A model generated the notes under the pieces. It did not search any database, was not told the DNA's origin, and worked only from the letters and a program-made list of their open reading frames with translations. Shown piece by piece: positions 43,934 through 55,800 of a stretch of 64,000 nt of DNA. How positions within the stretch are numbered: position 1 is the stretch's first letter; each line of letters opens with the position of its first letter. The DNA is from Cycas panzhihuaensis (lineage: Eukaryota; Cycadophyta), in contig CM041465.1 in NCBI GenBank assembly GCA_023213395.1, positions 76,515,741 to 76,579,740 of the forward strand, in the 5' to 3' direction. Both the position numbers and the translations under genes were made by a program.

Positions 43934-46240
43934 AAAATTAACCAGTGTTCTCACTCAAATAAAATTTTAAAAATTTCCTCTTTTTCAACCCTTGCCTCCA
44001 TAAAATTTGAAATCAAGAATGACGAGAGTCCTACCTAGTATTCTCACATACATTCTTCTTATCTTCCTTTAGTTTGGCCACTTCTCTTTTAATATACAAA
44101 GGACTTGGCCATATGATCATAGGAGGAAGTGACAACCCTTTAGATTTGATATAGTCACATAACAATAGGACATTACAAAGTGCATCGAGATATCTCATAT
44201 TGGGTGAATCACTAGCCTAAAGTTAAGCTATATGCACATACAATTCTTGATTTATATTATGAAGGGTATACAATTCATATTTATATGCATAAATCCATCT
44301 CCAAACTTAACTACAATATTTAGATTCTTCATTGCTTTCAATATCTAGGCACCTAATTTATAGATTACATCCTATAAATCTATGGGAATTTGTTTAGAAA
44401 ATTATTCTTTAAATTTTTTAAGTTGAGGGGTTATCTCATTTACATCATCTACCTAATCGATAATGAATTTCTTTAAAAACTCCAATTTACTTCCTATAAC
44501 CTATAGTTTTTCTTCTAATCTAACAATCCTTTGCATATTTAGTGGTATCCTCCATGAATGTTATTCCAATTCGACTTCTAGCTACTTAGTCACTCTCCCT
44601 AAGAAGGACATTCTCCATCGTGAAATGTCCTGAGGATTACATTCCATAGGGTCTAGTCCTTCTTCTAATATCTATCCATCCATGTAAAGCTCAAATTCTA
44701 TAGGTTGTTGATTAATATATTCTAAAATTTCTTACCATTGATCTTCTACAATCAATTTTCTACACTGTTGTTGGTTATACTTTGGCTCTACAGCCTCTCC
44801 CTACACTGGTATAGGTTGTGACTATTGTTCTTCTATAATGACTAACAAATCATGTTCCATCTTCTATTTTCTTGCTCTAATTTTCTTCTTTTCTTTTCCT
44901 TTTACCTTCTCTTCTTTTTCTTTATCTTGTTCATCTTTGGCCTATGAGGGAACCTCTTCTCATAGTTCTTCTCATCCTTCTATACTTACTATCCTAGGAG
45001 ATTATGCATGATTTACCTTATGCCATTGGATAAGTAACTAGTTTTTCACTTGATTCTATGTTTGAAGCAATATCTGATCTCAAGAATTATTCTTACCAAA
45101 TATCTTTGTCCACTTAGCTTGGGGAGTTTGATCATTATCTAGGGTAGGTAATTGTATATTTAGTCATTATAGGAATAAAAGACCCTATAACAATATTAGA
45201 TGGAATAACATGATAGACAACTCTACATTTTTAACATTCTCTAGATTTTTCTGGAGTCTCTTTGAGATAAATATTACCTAATTAAATTGAATTCCCTTTG
45301 TGACATGCAACAACATCAAACATAGGTTAGTAGGTAGAAATAGGTTTTTTTGGCTTAAGATTACTCTTGTGAATAAAAAATGGGCATTCCATCGTCGTTT
45401 TATAGAGCAGATGCCAGAAATATTAATCCCCAAACTGGAGGCGTCATCTACACTAGCTCCAATTGTCTTTGTCACTTCTTTCCTTTATATTTACTTGTCC
45501 TTAGGAATCTCCTATCCTTTATTAGGTAATCCTATAAGCTATGTAATTGCCTTTGTAGCATGGTATAGGATGGAGAGTTGTGTAGCTACCAAGGATGTTA
45601 CCATAGTTAAAAAAATTGAATGCAATAGGTGGAATGCCTAACATAATATACTTTGAAAAACTTGTATTCGTTAGGGATTTATTTTGAGAGTCATTTGTTT
45701 ACATAGCCATCCATTTTGTTCATATTCTATTATCATCGATTTCTTAGAAATTAACATTGATATGTGGGAAGTCATCTCCTTCAACCATGGCAAGTACTAG
45801 CTATTCACTATTATAAAGACAAAAAGGAAAGAATAATGTAAAGATTTGTATAGGCTGCAATCACTAATTTCTTTAAATTAAAAGGGAATAACTTACCAAA
45901 TACTCTAAATGTTTATAATTATGTTTGCATTGGGTTATGATGTGATGTAGTGCTTGTCATTATGATTAATGGCCTTTGGTGGTTATTACATCATTAGTTG
46001 TGCTTACCCGCTTATGATTATGATATTTTATTCATACCCTGCCTTATTAATCGTGATTATTATATCGTATCACTACATTCTAATTATTTGTATCCCGTGA
46101 CCCTTTATCATAATGCTTTCATTGATCTATTTCTATTCCTCTTGCTAGATTGTGATCGTGCTGCCCATATCATTACCATGAGATAGAAATCAACTCGACT
46201 GGTTTGCATTCTCTCCTTTTTTTTTCTTTTAACTACTTTC
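43934..46240 (-). pseudogene. Gypsy 4 post-integrase region with possible extra ORF
   Basis: On the minus strand, 45278-45475 is open and reads TIGASVDDASSLGINISGIC, then KRRWNAHFLFTRVILSQ. Further left is a charged coiled-coil-like stretch near 44880-44960 (KEKEEKVKGKEKKKIRARK). Frames are otherwise broken. It holds the same place as the extra ORF of gypsy 3, but clear sequence identity between the two was not seen. Confidence 0.4.
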
Positions 46241-47400
46241 TATTTCCCATATATAACTTTAGTCAACTTCTATTAACTAGTTTATTTAATAAGGATTCAT
46301 TAAGCTATTTGAGTTGAACAACTCCATTTTATTCAATATGATCTACGTTATAAGGGCCTAACCATCTTAGCTTTATTTTTCCCAGTTTCATATGAAAATT
46401 ACTATCATATAGTAATACTAAATCGTCTACTTGAAATTGAGGTGTTTGCAGATGTCTATCAAGTCATGCCTTTCACCTTTTCTTCTTTTCCTTAGGTTCC
46501 TACAAGACTCTTTCTCTCTGTTCATCTAACTTTATTAGATCCATGAGCTATTTATCTCTAGATTCTTTTTCCTACATCTATAGCTAAATTTCTATTCTCA
46601 TACTTTTTGCTTAAAACTTTATGGGAATGACAACTTCCAAACCATAAACTAATTGAAATGGAGTATGCTTATGTGGTTGTTTTATTGTCATTTTGTCTGC
46701 CCATAGGATAAAATGTAAATATTCTACGCAATTAGTCCTTCCTTCATTACAAATTTTAGGCAAAGACAACTTTAAAATCTTGTTAATGCTTTCTACTTGA
46801 CCATTGGCCTTAGGGTAATAAGGAGAAGACTTCTTATATTAGATTATAAACTCATTAGTCAGATGTATTATACTTTGATTCAAGAAACTACTACCTTGAT
46901 CTGACACAATCTCTAAAGGACAACCAAAACGAGTAATAATAGTTTCATACAAAAACCTAGTTGTGCTTCGTGCATTGTAAATTCTCGTCAGCCATGCCTC
47001 TATCCATTTAGTTAGAAAATCAATGGCAACTAGAATATACTTAGCATTTATTTATTTAGCGAGTGGGCTAATTAGCCCAACAAAATCTAGCCCTCACTTT
47101 TCCAATGGAGCTTGAGCTAATATTAGATGTAGTGGAATGAAATGATACTTCCTTGGTTTACCCACTCATTGGCAAACATCACAATTATGAACCCATTTTT
47201 CCATGTTTTTGAATAATGTCAGCCACCACAATCCTGCCAATAAAATTTTTCTAGTTGTGGGTTTAACACCTTGATGCCTTGCTATCACTCCTTCATGTGC
47301 TTCCCAAATTAGTATTTTCACCTCATATTCTAGTATGCATCTCTGTAAGACTCCATCCAATCCTAACTTATATAGCATCCCATGGATTAGTTGAAATGGA
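46241..47400 (-). pseudogene. Gypsy 4 integrase, partly well preserved
   Basis: At 47166-47378 the minus strand is open and contains the full zinc-binding domain: EAHEGVIARHQGVKPTTRKI, then KWVHNCDVCQ, giving the HHCC set. The core continues GLDFVGLISPLAK, YILVAIDFLTKWIEAW, FLYETIITRFGCPLEIVSDQ with the second Asp, and SSPYYPKANGQVESINKILK with the third acidic residue, so DDE is intact in spite of stops between blocks. It ends with HTPFQLVYGLEVVIPIKF. Stops remove function. Confidence 0.82.
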
Positions 47401-47741
47401 AAGGTTTTTCTAATAAAGCTTTACCTTTCTACTTGTCCTAATCCAATCGATATTTCACTTGAAGCAAGGTACTAAGTGATGCCATTATACCATTTTGGTA
47501 TTGCATCAATAGAAAACAATTCTATATTAAGAAAATCATCATATATTCTTGTGGTAAGTTCCCCTTTTGCTTTCCTCGATAGTAAGTCAAGTATAGTATA
47601 ATTTTCTTTTTTCTTAATAATGATCTTGAAGTTAAACTCTTAAAACAACATCAACCATCGATTGATCCTCCCTTGCAGAATGGGTTTGTTTACTATGTAC
47701 CAAAGAGCCTTATGATCTATAAAGAAAATAAATGGATTATA
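47401..47741 (-). pseudogene. Gypsy 4 RNase H C-terminal fragment
   Basis: The minus strand reads NPFIFFIDHKALWYIVNKP, then LQGRINRWLMLF, a stop, EFNFKIII, the last RNase H blocks with the conserved DH. It is cut off by the copia C LTR. Confidence 0.75.
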
Positions 47742-48105
47742 TAGGAAAATATAACGATGGAGAACATGGCAGAACATAAACACATAATTAATACATTGTT
47801 ACATAAATAGAAAATCCTTTACAAATGTCTAAATTGTAGGCTGTGTCTAAAGACACCAGGGTTACACACCACTACAAATATATAGTTTGGAGGAGGAGGG
47901 AAACTCCTCAACCTCTAAAATTTAAACAACAATAAAATAATATAAACTTAATTTAAAATAACTTAACTCAAATTAACTTACATCAACTCAACCTTACCTT
48001 ATACTTACCTTCATATTTGAGCAACCACATATATAAATTGGTGAGAGTAAGGTGTGCACTCTTGGTTAGAAGGTAGGAGTAGGGTAATGATTATTAATCC
48101 CAACA
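47742..48105 (-). repeat. 3' LTR of copia C
   Basis: The gypsy 4 RNase H reading frame ends abruptly at 47741 and the LTR begins TAGGAAAATATAACG (TG to TA) and ends TTAATCCCAACA. The polypurine tract (minus strand CCATTAAGGGGAAGAA, 48106-48121) confirms its inner edge. A small inverted repeat GAGGAG...CTCCTC lies at about 47891-47911. The second LTR is not seen in the window. Confidence 0.65.
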
Positions 48106-48124
48106 TTCTTCCCCTTAATGGTCA

Positions 48125-48816
48125 TTATGAACAACTTGTCTTCTCTTTGAACTTGTGAAATTTGTACTTGAAAAAAACTTTAAAAATCTGTCTCTTAGCT
48201 TGATCTTTATTAACTTGCCTCATCCTTATAGTAATGTGTATGTTTTCACCATTGAATTGTGTAAAACATCTATAAGTAAATGTAGCTTGATTTAAATGTG
48301 GAGGTGTAGATGTAACTTTGACTTTAACTTTTGGAACTTTAACTTTATCTTCCAAAGTCTTTGTGTTGTGAGCAACTATCATATCATCATATCTCTTCCC
48401 CTCAAATAAAGGATCAAGTTTTTGTGCAACAAGATGATTATGCATTTGACTTGAATCTTCCTTGGTCTTGTCATTACAATCCACCTGTTCTAGCACCTGT
48501 CTCATATGCTCAACAATATCAATGTTAGATTCATTGAGGGTATCTCCCCCATAAATAGAAATTAGGATGTCCCATATGGTTTTGGACGTTGTCATTTCAC
48601 AAACTTTAGAAATACATTATCATTTATAGTTCAAAATAATATCCCTAAGACTTCATTATCTTTTCTAAAGTTTTCTTTAATATTAAGATTATGTTCATCT
48701 TATAGATAACTCCAAAGATTATATATAATAAAATAATTTTGCATTATCTTATGCCATAGTGAAAAATTATGGCCATCAAATATAGGAAATTATACTTTAT
48801 TAAGATTGACTGCCAT
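48125..48816 (-). pseudogene. Copia C gag
   Basis: The minus-strand ATG at 48814-48816 opens MAVNLNKV, a stop, FPIFDGHNFSLWHKIMQNYF, the conserved copia gag entry block. It runs through FRKDNEVLGILF and NDNVFLKFVK. The second half (48125-48595) is open for 156 codons. It begins MTTSKTIWDILISIYGGDTL and includes IDIVEHMRQVLEQVDCNDKT. It ends in a basic tail, RQIFKVFFKYKFHKFKEK, without zinc knuckle. Three stops or shifts in the first half mark it as a pseudogene. Confidence 0.7.
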
Positions 48817-49143
48817 TTTACAAAAAACTTTAGTACATAAAAATAAATATATTTTTATTAAGTCAGAGAACTCAATAAATGAATAAACTTATATGATGTC
48901 AAATATACTCTTTAAAAGAAATGTAATGTCCTTTGAAAAAATGAAAGATGTCTTTGGAAAGTATATCAAGTAAATGTAACTGTTATAAGTGCAAGAAGTA
49001 AGTGAAAACCTAATAGGATATATTAAATGCACAAGTTTAATAGCTTCAAAGCTGCACTAAACAATGTCAAAATAAAGTGAAATTATATCAATATGAAGAT
49101 AAACTAAAAAACTATTCAATGGAATTGACCATTTTGAAAACGA
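48817..49143. other. Copia C leader, AT-rich
   Basis: No gene is recognised. The GC content changes sharply at 49144, where the next element begins. Confidence 0.5.
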
Positions 49144-49148
49144 GTTCT
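49144..49148. repeat. Target-site duplication GTTCT of the GC-rich element, left copy
   Basis: GTTCT precedes the LTR start TGTTTCCCGG at 49149 and recurs at 62260-62264 at the far end. Removing the element joins two AT-rich flanks. Confidence 0.7.
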
Positions 49149-51671
49149 TGTTTCCCGGCTCCCGGGAATGGATACGGAATCACCGACTCAGGTAAGTGCA
49201 GGTATGTCTCTAGCATTATCGTCACTTTTATGTCTTGATTATGCCTTACATATTTGCATCGTATGACTTTGTGGGCGGCCGGTCGTCGTCCACACCTATG
49301 TTTAGCCTATGACGACTATAGCAGGGCACACTCTTAGCGAGTGTGGCACCTTGACCAGACATATTACTTCGCATCCGCCTCCTCTCTCCACGGATCCACC
49401 GGGTTTGCGCCACCTCCACCCGGTGTGATGTCTCATCGTCGCTTGGTTAGCTTGCCACCTCATTTGGGGCCTATTTACGCTCCGTGGGCCCGTTTCTTGG
49501 CTTGTTTGCTCCGGTGGGTGTTTTAGTTGTCCTTTAGCCTTTTCGTGCTTGCCCCGTACTGACCGTTGGCGGCCCCATTTGTCTCTGGTGCATACCTGTT
49601 GTAATCTTCGCAGCATCTGCGTGATCTTGGCAGATCATTGGAATTTTCGCAGATCACTGAATATTCGCGACCGCTAAAATTTCCGCCAGACGACTGCCTC
49701 GCTTATTTTTAAAATCCGTGGGTAATTTCGCATTTATCAAACCGCCACGTGGTTCGCCTTTTTCCTTCCACCGTGCCCTATTCGTGATACTTTAGGGTTT
49801 TGCTTTAGTACTTAAGCATCTTTTGGGACTTTTTGGATTTTTACTCACTTTGGAAGTTACTCTCAAGAAAACTCTCTCTTGCTCGCTCGCTTTCCGCTGC
49901 CGCAACCTGGACTGCACTCTTCATACTGCCTCCTTCCTACTCGGTTGAAACATTCTCTCAACCCCTCAGCGCCTTGGAGAGGGCTCCTTGAAGCGTTTAC
50001 GCCTGGCCTCTATCCAGCGATCCATGAGCCCTACGTTTGTGTGTGTTCTCCATCATACTGTAGCGGGCCTCAAACCCGCTCGCTCGGATCTGGGCTATTT
50101 TTCCAGCCCTCCTTCATTGTCCTTTGGCCGAGGCAAGCCCTTGCCTCTTCCTCCTGTACTCTTTACTTTTTGTTAAGTTCTTTGCAATATTCTTGCTCCA
50201 GCTCATTTGTTCATGTTTGTTGCTTGAAGTTTGATCCTCTTTCCTTTGTGAGGACCGCTGCTCCACTTTCTCTTGTCTCTTGCTGCGGCTTTGTCCAAAG
50301 CGGCGTGAGGGGTTGCATAGGCTTTGGGAGAGGAGCCGGGTGGATTCAGTACCACCTTCCACGCTCAAGTGGCTCCAAGCCCTCCAAAGCTTCCCTCTCG
50401 CCTCATGTTACTCTTGGCCATCTAAACAAGGGTTTAGAGACTCAGGTCGCCCAAACCAGTGACATGCCACGAGTTGCGGCTGATTTGGGACCCCTTGCTC
50501 AGTTTGGGAATCATTCGTAGTTCTCAACTACCATTCGTGGCTTTGCCTTTGCTCCCGATTACGGTTTGCTCCCGTAGCATCCGGTTCCCGTGGGTGTCTT
50601 TGGGTCTTTCTTGCCCCTTCTTGCGGTAGTTTTCCGGCCTTGAGTCTTGACTTTCTCCTCGCTGCCCGTGGCTCTTGGGGAGAGGTTTGGGCACCATTTG
50701 CGCTGTGAGGCCACCCGAGGCTTACCTTGTTGTTTCCTTTTCGTTTGGATCGTTCTTCTTTGGTATTTTCCTTACTGGACTAACATTGATGCATGTACAT
50801 TTAGACTCTCGTTTATGTTGTTAGACATATATTGCTAGGTCTTTGTGTTGCATATAGGTGTCTCCCCGGCAGAGGGAGACCGTTGTTGCTTATGGTACTC
50901 GGACGCGGAGAACGTTGCGGGTGCCCCTTCCACCCAGAAGCGTCCCTTGCATGTGTCATATTTTATGCTATCTCATTTGCTAGTTAGCGTTTCTTTCCTT
51001 CCTTCTAGATCGCATTTATTTTTCCCGGGAAGGTAAGGAAGCCCTGCTGCTCGCCGCCACATTTCACATCAAGACGCCACGTGAGTGGTGGTTGGGTGCT
51101 CCTCCGGAAGGCTACGCCATCTCTCACGCCTTCGGCCCAGGTGCACGCTTTGTCCCCCTTCGCACCCCTTGCTTTTTTACCTTTTATTCCTTTCCTAGTA
51201 ATTAGAACATCGAAAGATTAAAAGGGAAAATTGCCTTTTGTATTAGTTTGCAATTTGTTTGCCTTGTTGCATGTACTTTTGTTATTCGTAGGAAAGGTGG
51301 TAGGAGTCTTCTTCTCTCTTACCCTTCCTCCCTCTTCCTTAGCCATGAGCTCTTGCTTCCCGCATCGTCAGATATGCGGTTAGATCGCGTCGGATTGTTC
51401 TTGGCCTATCCTTGTTAGGTCCTTTCTCTCTCCCTTCTGGCCACCCAAGGGTGGGAGGGGCCTATTCCTGTGTCGACCGGGTTGCCCCACGTATCTTCGC
51501 GCCCTTCGCTCAAGGTGGTGAAGGGTCACCCAAGAGTAGCCATACTCCATTGCGGATCCCGAACTCGCTCACGGGCGCCTTGCGTGGTAGTTGCTTGCCT
51601 TGTAGGTTCCACTTCCCACCGTTCGTCACCATCTCTCCCGCGCTTATCGGGCCAAAGGTTATCCCAGGCGC
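49149..51671 (+). repeat. 5' LTR of the GC-rich element
   Basis: It begins TGTTTCCCGGCTCCC and pairs with 59727-62259 for its full length, for example GGATACGGAATCACCGACTC in both. A G-box CACGTG lies at 49746-49751 within CCGCCACGTGGTTCG and is conserved in the other LTR. A long AT-rich island near 50770-50870 and 51180-51260 is the best conserved part. Open frames inside (for example 49879-50520) differ between the LTRs and are not treated as genes. Confidence 0.88.
49746..49751 (+). promoter_or_regulatory. G-box in the LTR
   Basis: CACGTG within GCCACGTGGTTCG is the core G-box bound by plant bZIP and bHLH factors. The same sequence stands at 60316-60321 in the 3' LTR. It lies about 50 bp before CTTTAGGGTTTTGCTTTAG, a likely promoter-proximal zone. 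Function is inferred. Confidence 0.45.
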
Positions 51672-51689
51672 TGGCCCATCATGCGACCA
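51672..51689 (+). promoter_or_regulatory. Possible primer-binding site of the GC-rich element
   Basis: TGGCCCATCATGCGACC follows the inferred LTR end. It could be a Lys-type site (TGGCGCC... form) with a short deletion, but the match is weak. The position, not the sequence, is the main argument. Confidence 0.3.
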
Positions 51690-52990
51690 TACTGGGACCG
51701 CCAAGAAGGGAGCTAGTCTCGCTCTCTTGCTGGTTTCGCTACTCTGTGATCCTTTCTATATCTGTCTTGAACTCCACGTTGGGCGCCCCCAACGCTGCGT
51801 GTTATACCATTCCTTCTCTTTTCCCGACATCGCTTGATCGACCTTGCATGCGCCTGCTTTCTCTCGTCGTCATGCTAGCCTACCCCCTTTGTTAAGACCC
51901 CGAGTATAGCCTTCTTGCCTCCTGGATCCCGATCCGACTATGGAAGGGTACTCTTCCGATTGACCTACCACGCCTTGCTATGGAAACCCAAGCTCTTCCT
52001 TACATCATTCGAGTCCACCCAAGAGGGTGACGACTCCTTTACTATCCGATCGATCAACACCCTTCTTGTGCTCCCATCCTTCTACCCACGCCTGTAGAGG
52101 GATCCGCTCCTCCCGAGGATTGCACGCGATGGCGATTTTATGAGGAACCTTCGGATGGACATGCCTTGTTCGAGGTCCCGATCACCTCTTATGGGTATGT
52201 GGGGACTCCTCCTGTTGACATGCTTGAGGCTCTTGGACGGATGCCGCGGCAGATGCTCTCAACCACGTCCGAATGGCTTGAGGGTGTCTTGCAGGGGAGC
52301 CTCTTCCTCCTCCGCTCTTCCCCTCACGCTTCATCCTCGTCCGCCTTTCCCGTGACAACAAACCTTTCGTGCTCACGCTGCACGCCCCATTCGTTTCTCG
52401 CAATGGGGCACGTGTGGCACCTTCCATCCCTTATCAAGGCCCTAATGCCTTAAGGCCTTCTCACCTGTGTCTGTCCCTCACCGGGGTTAGCATACCCGTT
52501 CACGATCCAACTAATGTGCCGCCCCTAATCGGCACATGCCGCTCCTAGTAGGCCTAGTTGCCTGCTAGTCTTCCACCCGCCATCGGTGGGATTCGTTCCA
52601 CGCATCCTCCAACCCAAATAGCGTTGGTGCTTCTTTCTACGTTCCCCTGTGGTATACTTCTCAACCTTGGGGGTAGGGAAGCCGTCCTCTGCTTATGGGG
52701 TGGATCCGCTACACCCATACGGAATGGCCCCACCTACGGTGGCGTATGGGCGTAACCGATTCGCATCCCTCTTGTCCGCCATCTAATGCGCCCATCCATT
52801 GTTTCGCAAGGGAATCGACTCCTTCCAAGGCGCCTTTTTCCCGCCCCTTGTCGTGAAGGGTGGTTCTCAAGGAGGGATGGGTGTCCTACCCCCATCCGCC
52901 TCCGCGCGCCACCTACTGATGTTCGTTGATCCTACGGTCAGTGCAAGGGCGCGCCTTCGTGGACTTTAGGTCAACCCCTCTCGGTTGAGG
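51690..52990 (+). other. Leader or gag N-terminal region of the GC-rich element
   Basis: Frames in this GC-rich stretch are short. One near 52166-52453 reads EVPITSYGYVGTPPVDMLEA and might be the start of gag, but I do not recognise the family. Confidence 0.35.
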
Positions 52991-53530
52991 CGTTGCGAAC
53001 CAACTTGCCGCCTCATCCTCCCGAAGTTCCTAGATTCGATGGGACTTCGTCGAAGACCATGAGCATGTCCGTAGTTTCTCTATGGCATGCATCGACATCG
53101 GGCTTACGACCATATTTTGATGAAACTCTTTCCTCGATCCTTGCAGGTGACGCCTTAAATGGTTTTATCGTCTCCCCGCCCACTCGATCTATTCATTCCA
53201 AGAATTGGTGGGCGAGTTCATCAATTACTTTGATGTAGCTCGCCCATTCGAGAGCGGATGAAGTCCCTTCTCTCGCTCAAACAAGGTCACGATGAGATGA
53301 ATCGTGACTTTGTGCGGCGATTCCACGATCCGCTTCACTCCACCAAGGCGACTTTGCCCGAGGAGTCGGGACTGTTTGTCAATGCGCTTCGTCCCAAGTC
53401 CACGTGGAAGTCCTCAAGATGGGGCGACCACGTGATTCCGCGATCGCCAAGTGCTTGGCGTTGGAGGCTATTGAGATCCAAGGCGGTCTCAAGAAACCTC
53501 TTAAGCCCTCACAACGCGTGAGGCACCACC
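52991..53530 (+). pseudogene. Gag capsid domain of the GC-rich element
   Basis: The retrotransposon gag domain is seen as EVPRFDGTSS, then ASTSGLRPYFDETLSSILAG, then DALNGFIVSPPTRSIHS. After a frameshift near 53240 it continues ERMKSLLSLKQGHDEMNRDF, VRRFHDPLHSTKATLPEESG and LFVNALRP. The blocks are the usual FDG...GDAxxWF...LxxLxQG...LxxFxxRF series. Another frameshift follows near 53390. Gag would build the particle that packages RNA. Confidence 0.75.
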
Positions 53531-54400
53531 CCTACCAAAGACACTAAACCTTCTCACCGACGCGGTCTTCCTCTCATCCCACCGAGAGGACCTTAGATCC
53601 CCTCACTCGCCTATACGCCTGCTCGAGGCACGATGAAGGAGCTCAAGCTTCAAGGTCCTTCGTCTCCTACTTCAAACAAACAAGTCCAACAAACTACCCA
53701 AGCTCCTCTTCCTGTGAATGGGAACGCCTCCCTCCCAAGCGAGAAGGTCCGACCCTCCGCTTGAGAAGAAGTGGTGTTCCATTCATGGGGATTGCTTCCA
53801 TGACGATTCACGTTGTAGGGCCCAAAGATCCAAAGGATGCCCTCGACGATTCCTCTCCCAAACGGCCTCAAGGCCTAATCTAGACTAACGTGTTCATAAG
53901 GATCCGTTCCCTAAACATGGGGAACGTGATCGCAACCCCAAACCAAGAACAACCGTAACCGAGGAAGATCACCTGATCCCGGCCCTTCCCGCGACAAAGG
54001 GAGGGGCGCCTAACTCTTCTTCATCTTCTCGTTCTCCTGGCCAGTACTCGTCGCCTTCACGACCGGAATAGGGGAAGAAGGTGATTCGGTTGCTTGAAGC
54101 AACTCCGACTTTCGCCTACGCGATCTCAAGCCGCTAAGGAAGCGGCGGGGAGCCGGTTCTTCCGCTCCTTCCGATCCCTTCCCGAGACCCTTCCTCCCGA
54201 ATCCTCTTTCCCCAAGGCTATTCCTCGTGGCGCCCGTTACGACTTCGAAGGGCACTTACCCAACCCACCGAAGGGTAAACCCTTCTCCGTCGTGGACGAG
54301 CTCCATACGGCCGCCGCAGAATGTCCTTGATGGACGTTCGAGGAGTTGTCCGAGCAACGGGCCCTCCTCTGGAAGCTTTAGGATCGGAGATGTGCTGCCC
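53531..54400 (+). pseudogene. Gag C-terminal part with zinc knuckle
   Basis: A knuckle at 53775-53816 reads CSIHGDCFHDDSRC, an intact C-x2-H-x4-H-x4-C motif. Its surroundings are short frames rich in Pro, Ser and Arg. The form resembles the knuckle seen in gypsy 1 and is common in Tat/Athila gag. Confidence 0.6.
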
Positions 54401-55200
54401 ACGCTTTGGGCGTCACCCAAGGTGGCGGACCCACTATTTCCTTCGATCCTAAGGATCTTCCTCCCACGGTGAGCAGGGAACGGTGGAACTTCCCATTCAC
54501 CATCACGATCGTCGCTGATTGTACCCTCAGAAGAACCTGTCGACATAACGGCTCTTACATCGATGCCATGCCCTTGCGTGTTATGCAAGAGCTTGGTATC
54601 TCCGCCTGGAACCTGCCTGGCGATGCCAAGGGTATGACGGTGGCGAAGACCCTCTCGGACCGCCGCGATCCCGCTCACCCTTGGGGCAAACTGCCTTGCC
54701 GGTGTCGTCGTCCTCGGCGTGGTCGTGGATTACAACCTCCTTCTGGGTCGCCCGTGGCTCGACCAAATGGGAGCCGTGTGTTCGACCCTTTGGGGACAGC
54801 TTAAATTCGTCCATGACGGACGAATGAGAGTGGTTCCCCGTGAACGCCCTTTTTCCAAACAAACTCGTTATGCCAATTCGGCAAACCAAGGTTCACCCAC
54901 TCACGCCTCGGCTTGTTCAATTGGTATACCCAATCCGTCAGAAGAAGATCCCACATCTTCCCTTCCTAGTCTCGCACGTTTTGCCCCTATTGGCGTCGGA
55001 GTTATGGGTACCTTGCTTCGTTCAGCGATGATGAATCGCTTGACGGAGACGAGGGTTGTCTCCACCCCATTTCTTTCCTTCGCGCCAATGGGTCGCACTG
55101 CCTCGCCTAGACCCTCGTTTGGAACCTCTCGTTGGCGAGACTAGCCCCTCGTGCGTGTCACACACCATCGCCAGGCCGACCCGCCCGCCGGTTCTTCTTT
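54401..55200 (+). pseudogene. Protease of the GC-rich element
   Basis: An entry block reads TCRHNGSYIDAMPLRVMQEL, where the active-site Asp-x-Gly has become H-N-G. A later frame (from about 54709) reads VVVDYNLLLGRPWLDQMGAV, then QLKFVHDGRMRVVP, the conserved end of Tat proteases. At least one frameshift separates them. The loss of the catalytic Asp means no proteolysis. Confidence 0.65.
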
Positions 55201-55800
55201 TCATTACCCGCAGTGATGGTTTTGAGGAATTGCCTTCGCTCCTCTCGAGGAGCCTCTTTCAGTTTTCCTTGATTCCATGAAAGAGTTGAGCGATCCGATG
55301 ATCACCCGGTCCCGTTGCTCCTTTCCTTCTAGCGCTTCTTCTACTCGAAATAGGGTCATCCATGGAGTGGACTATTTCGAGGATGATGAAGCCCTCACTG
55401 AGCACCAAGTGCCTTGCACCTAATCGCCTTACGGTCACCACCGCTCGGCCACCAGGAAGATCCTTGCGATCGGATCCACGCCGATCCGATCCCTCTCCTA
55501 TTCCTCCTCCTCGTTGATCTTGCCCCTCTTCACTTTGAAGAGGGCAATGCCATGTGCATGGGGAATTCAAGACGTAGTCTTGGCCCCTGCAAGGTCATTA
55601 GGGTTGGGGCGAATGCTCTCTGATGAGATTAGGGAATATTCCCTTCATTCCGTGAATTTCGAGACATTTTCGCGTGGGATTATCTCGACATGAAGGGAAT
55701 CGACCCTCGATTGTCACCCATAACCTCACCACCCTTCCTGGCGCCTGGCGCGGAAAGCGGCGTCCTCTTCACCCAAGCTCTCTCCGTCAAGATGGAGGTT
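55201..55800 (+). other. Protease-RT linker, broken frames
   Basis: No domain is seen. This matches the long linker found before RT in many gypsy elements. Confidence 0.4.

Larger units (their letters stand above)
43225..47741 (-). mobile_element. Gypsy 4: minus-strand Ty3/gypsy element, truncated on its 5' side by copia C
   Basis: From right to left: RNase H end (47560-47741), integrase (46250-47400), a 2.3-kb post-integrase region, polypurine tract and 3' LTR. The right side stops inside RNase H at 47741, where the copia C LTR begins. The rest should lie beyond copia C and the GC-rich element, outside this window. The integrase is similar to that of gypsy 3, and the post-integrase region is of the same length, so the two belong to one lineage arranged tail to tail. 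Confidence 0.75.
47742..49148 (-). mobile_element. Copia C: gag-only copia element, interrupted at 49148
   Basis: From right to left: leader, gag (48125-48816), polypurine tract and 3' LTR. The gag stop lies only a few bases from the polypurine tract, so no protease, integrase, RT or RNase H ever follows. It is therefore non-autonomous in its present form. It is interrupted at 49148 by the GC-rich element and should continue after 62264, but no 5' LTR was recognised there. Confidence 0.65.

Noticed and set aside
45300-45641. 113-codon plus-strand frame
   Set aside because: It lies antisense to the gypsy 4 post-integrase region, where the minus strand has a better frame; no domain seen.
49879-50520. 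213-codon open frame in the GC-rich region
   Set aside because: It lies inside the 5' LTR, its counterpart in the 3' LTR is shifted and broken, and no domain is visible. GC-rich sequence has few stops by chance.
51412-51895. Two overlapping 141-codon frames
   Set aside because: They span the LTR end and leader of the GC-rich element, overlap in different frames and match nothing known to me.
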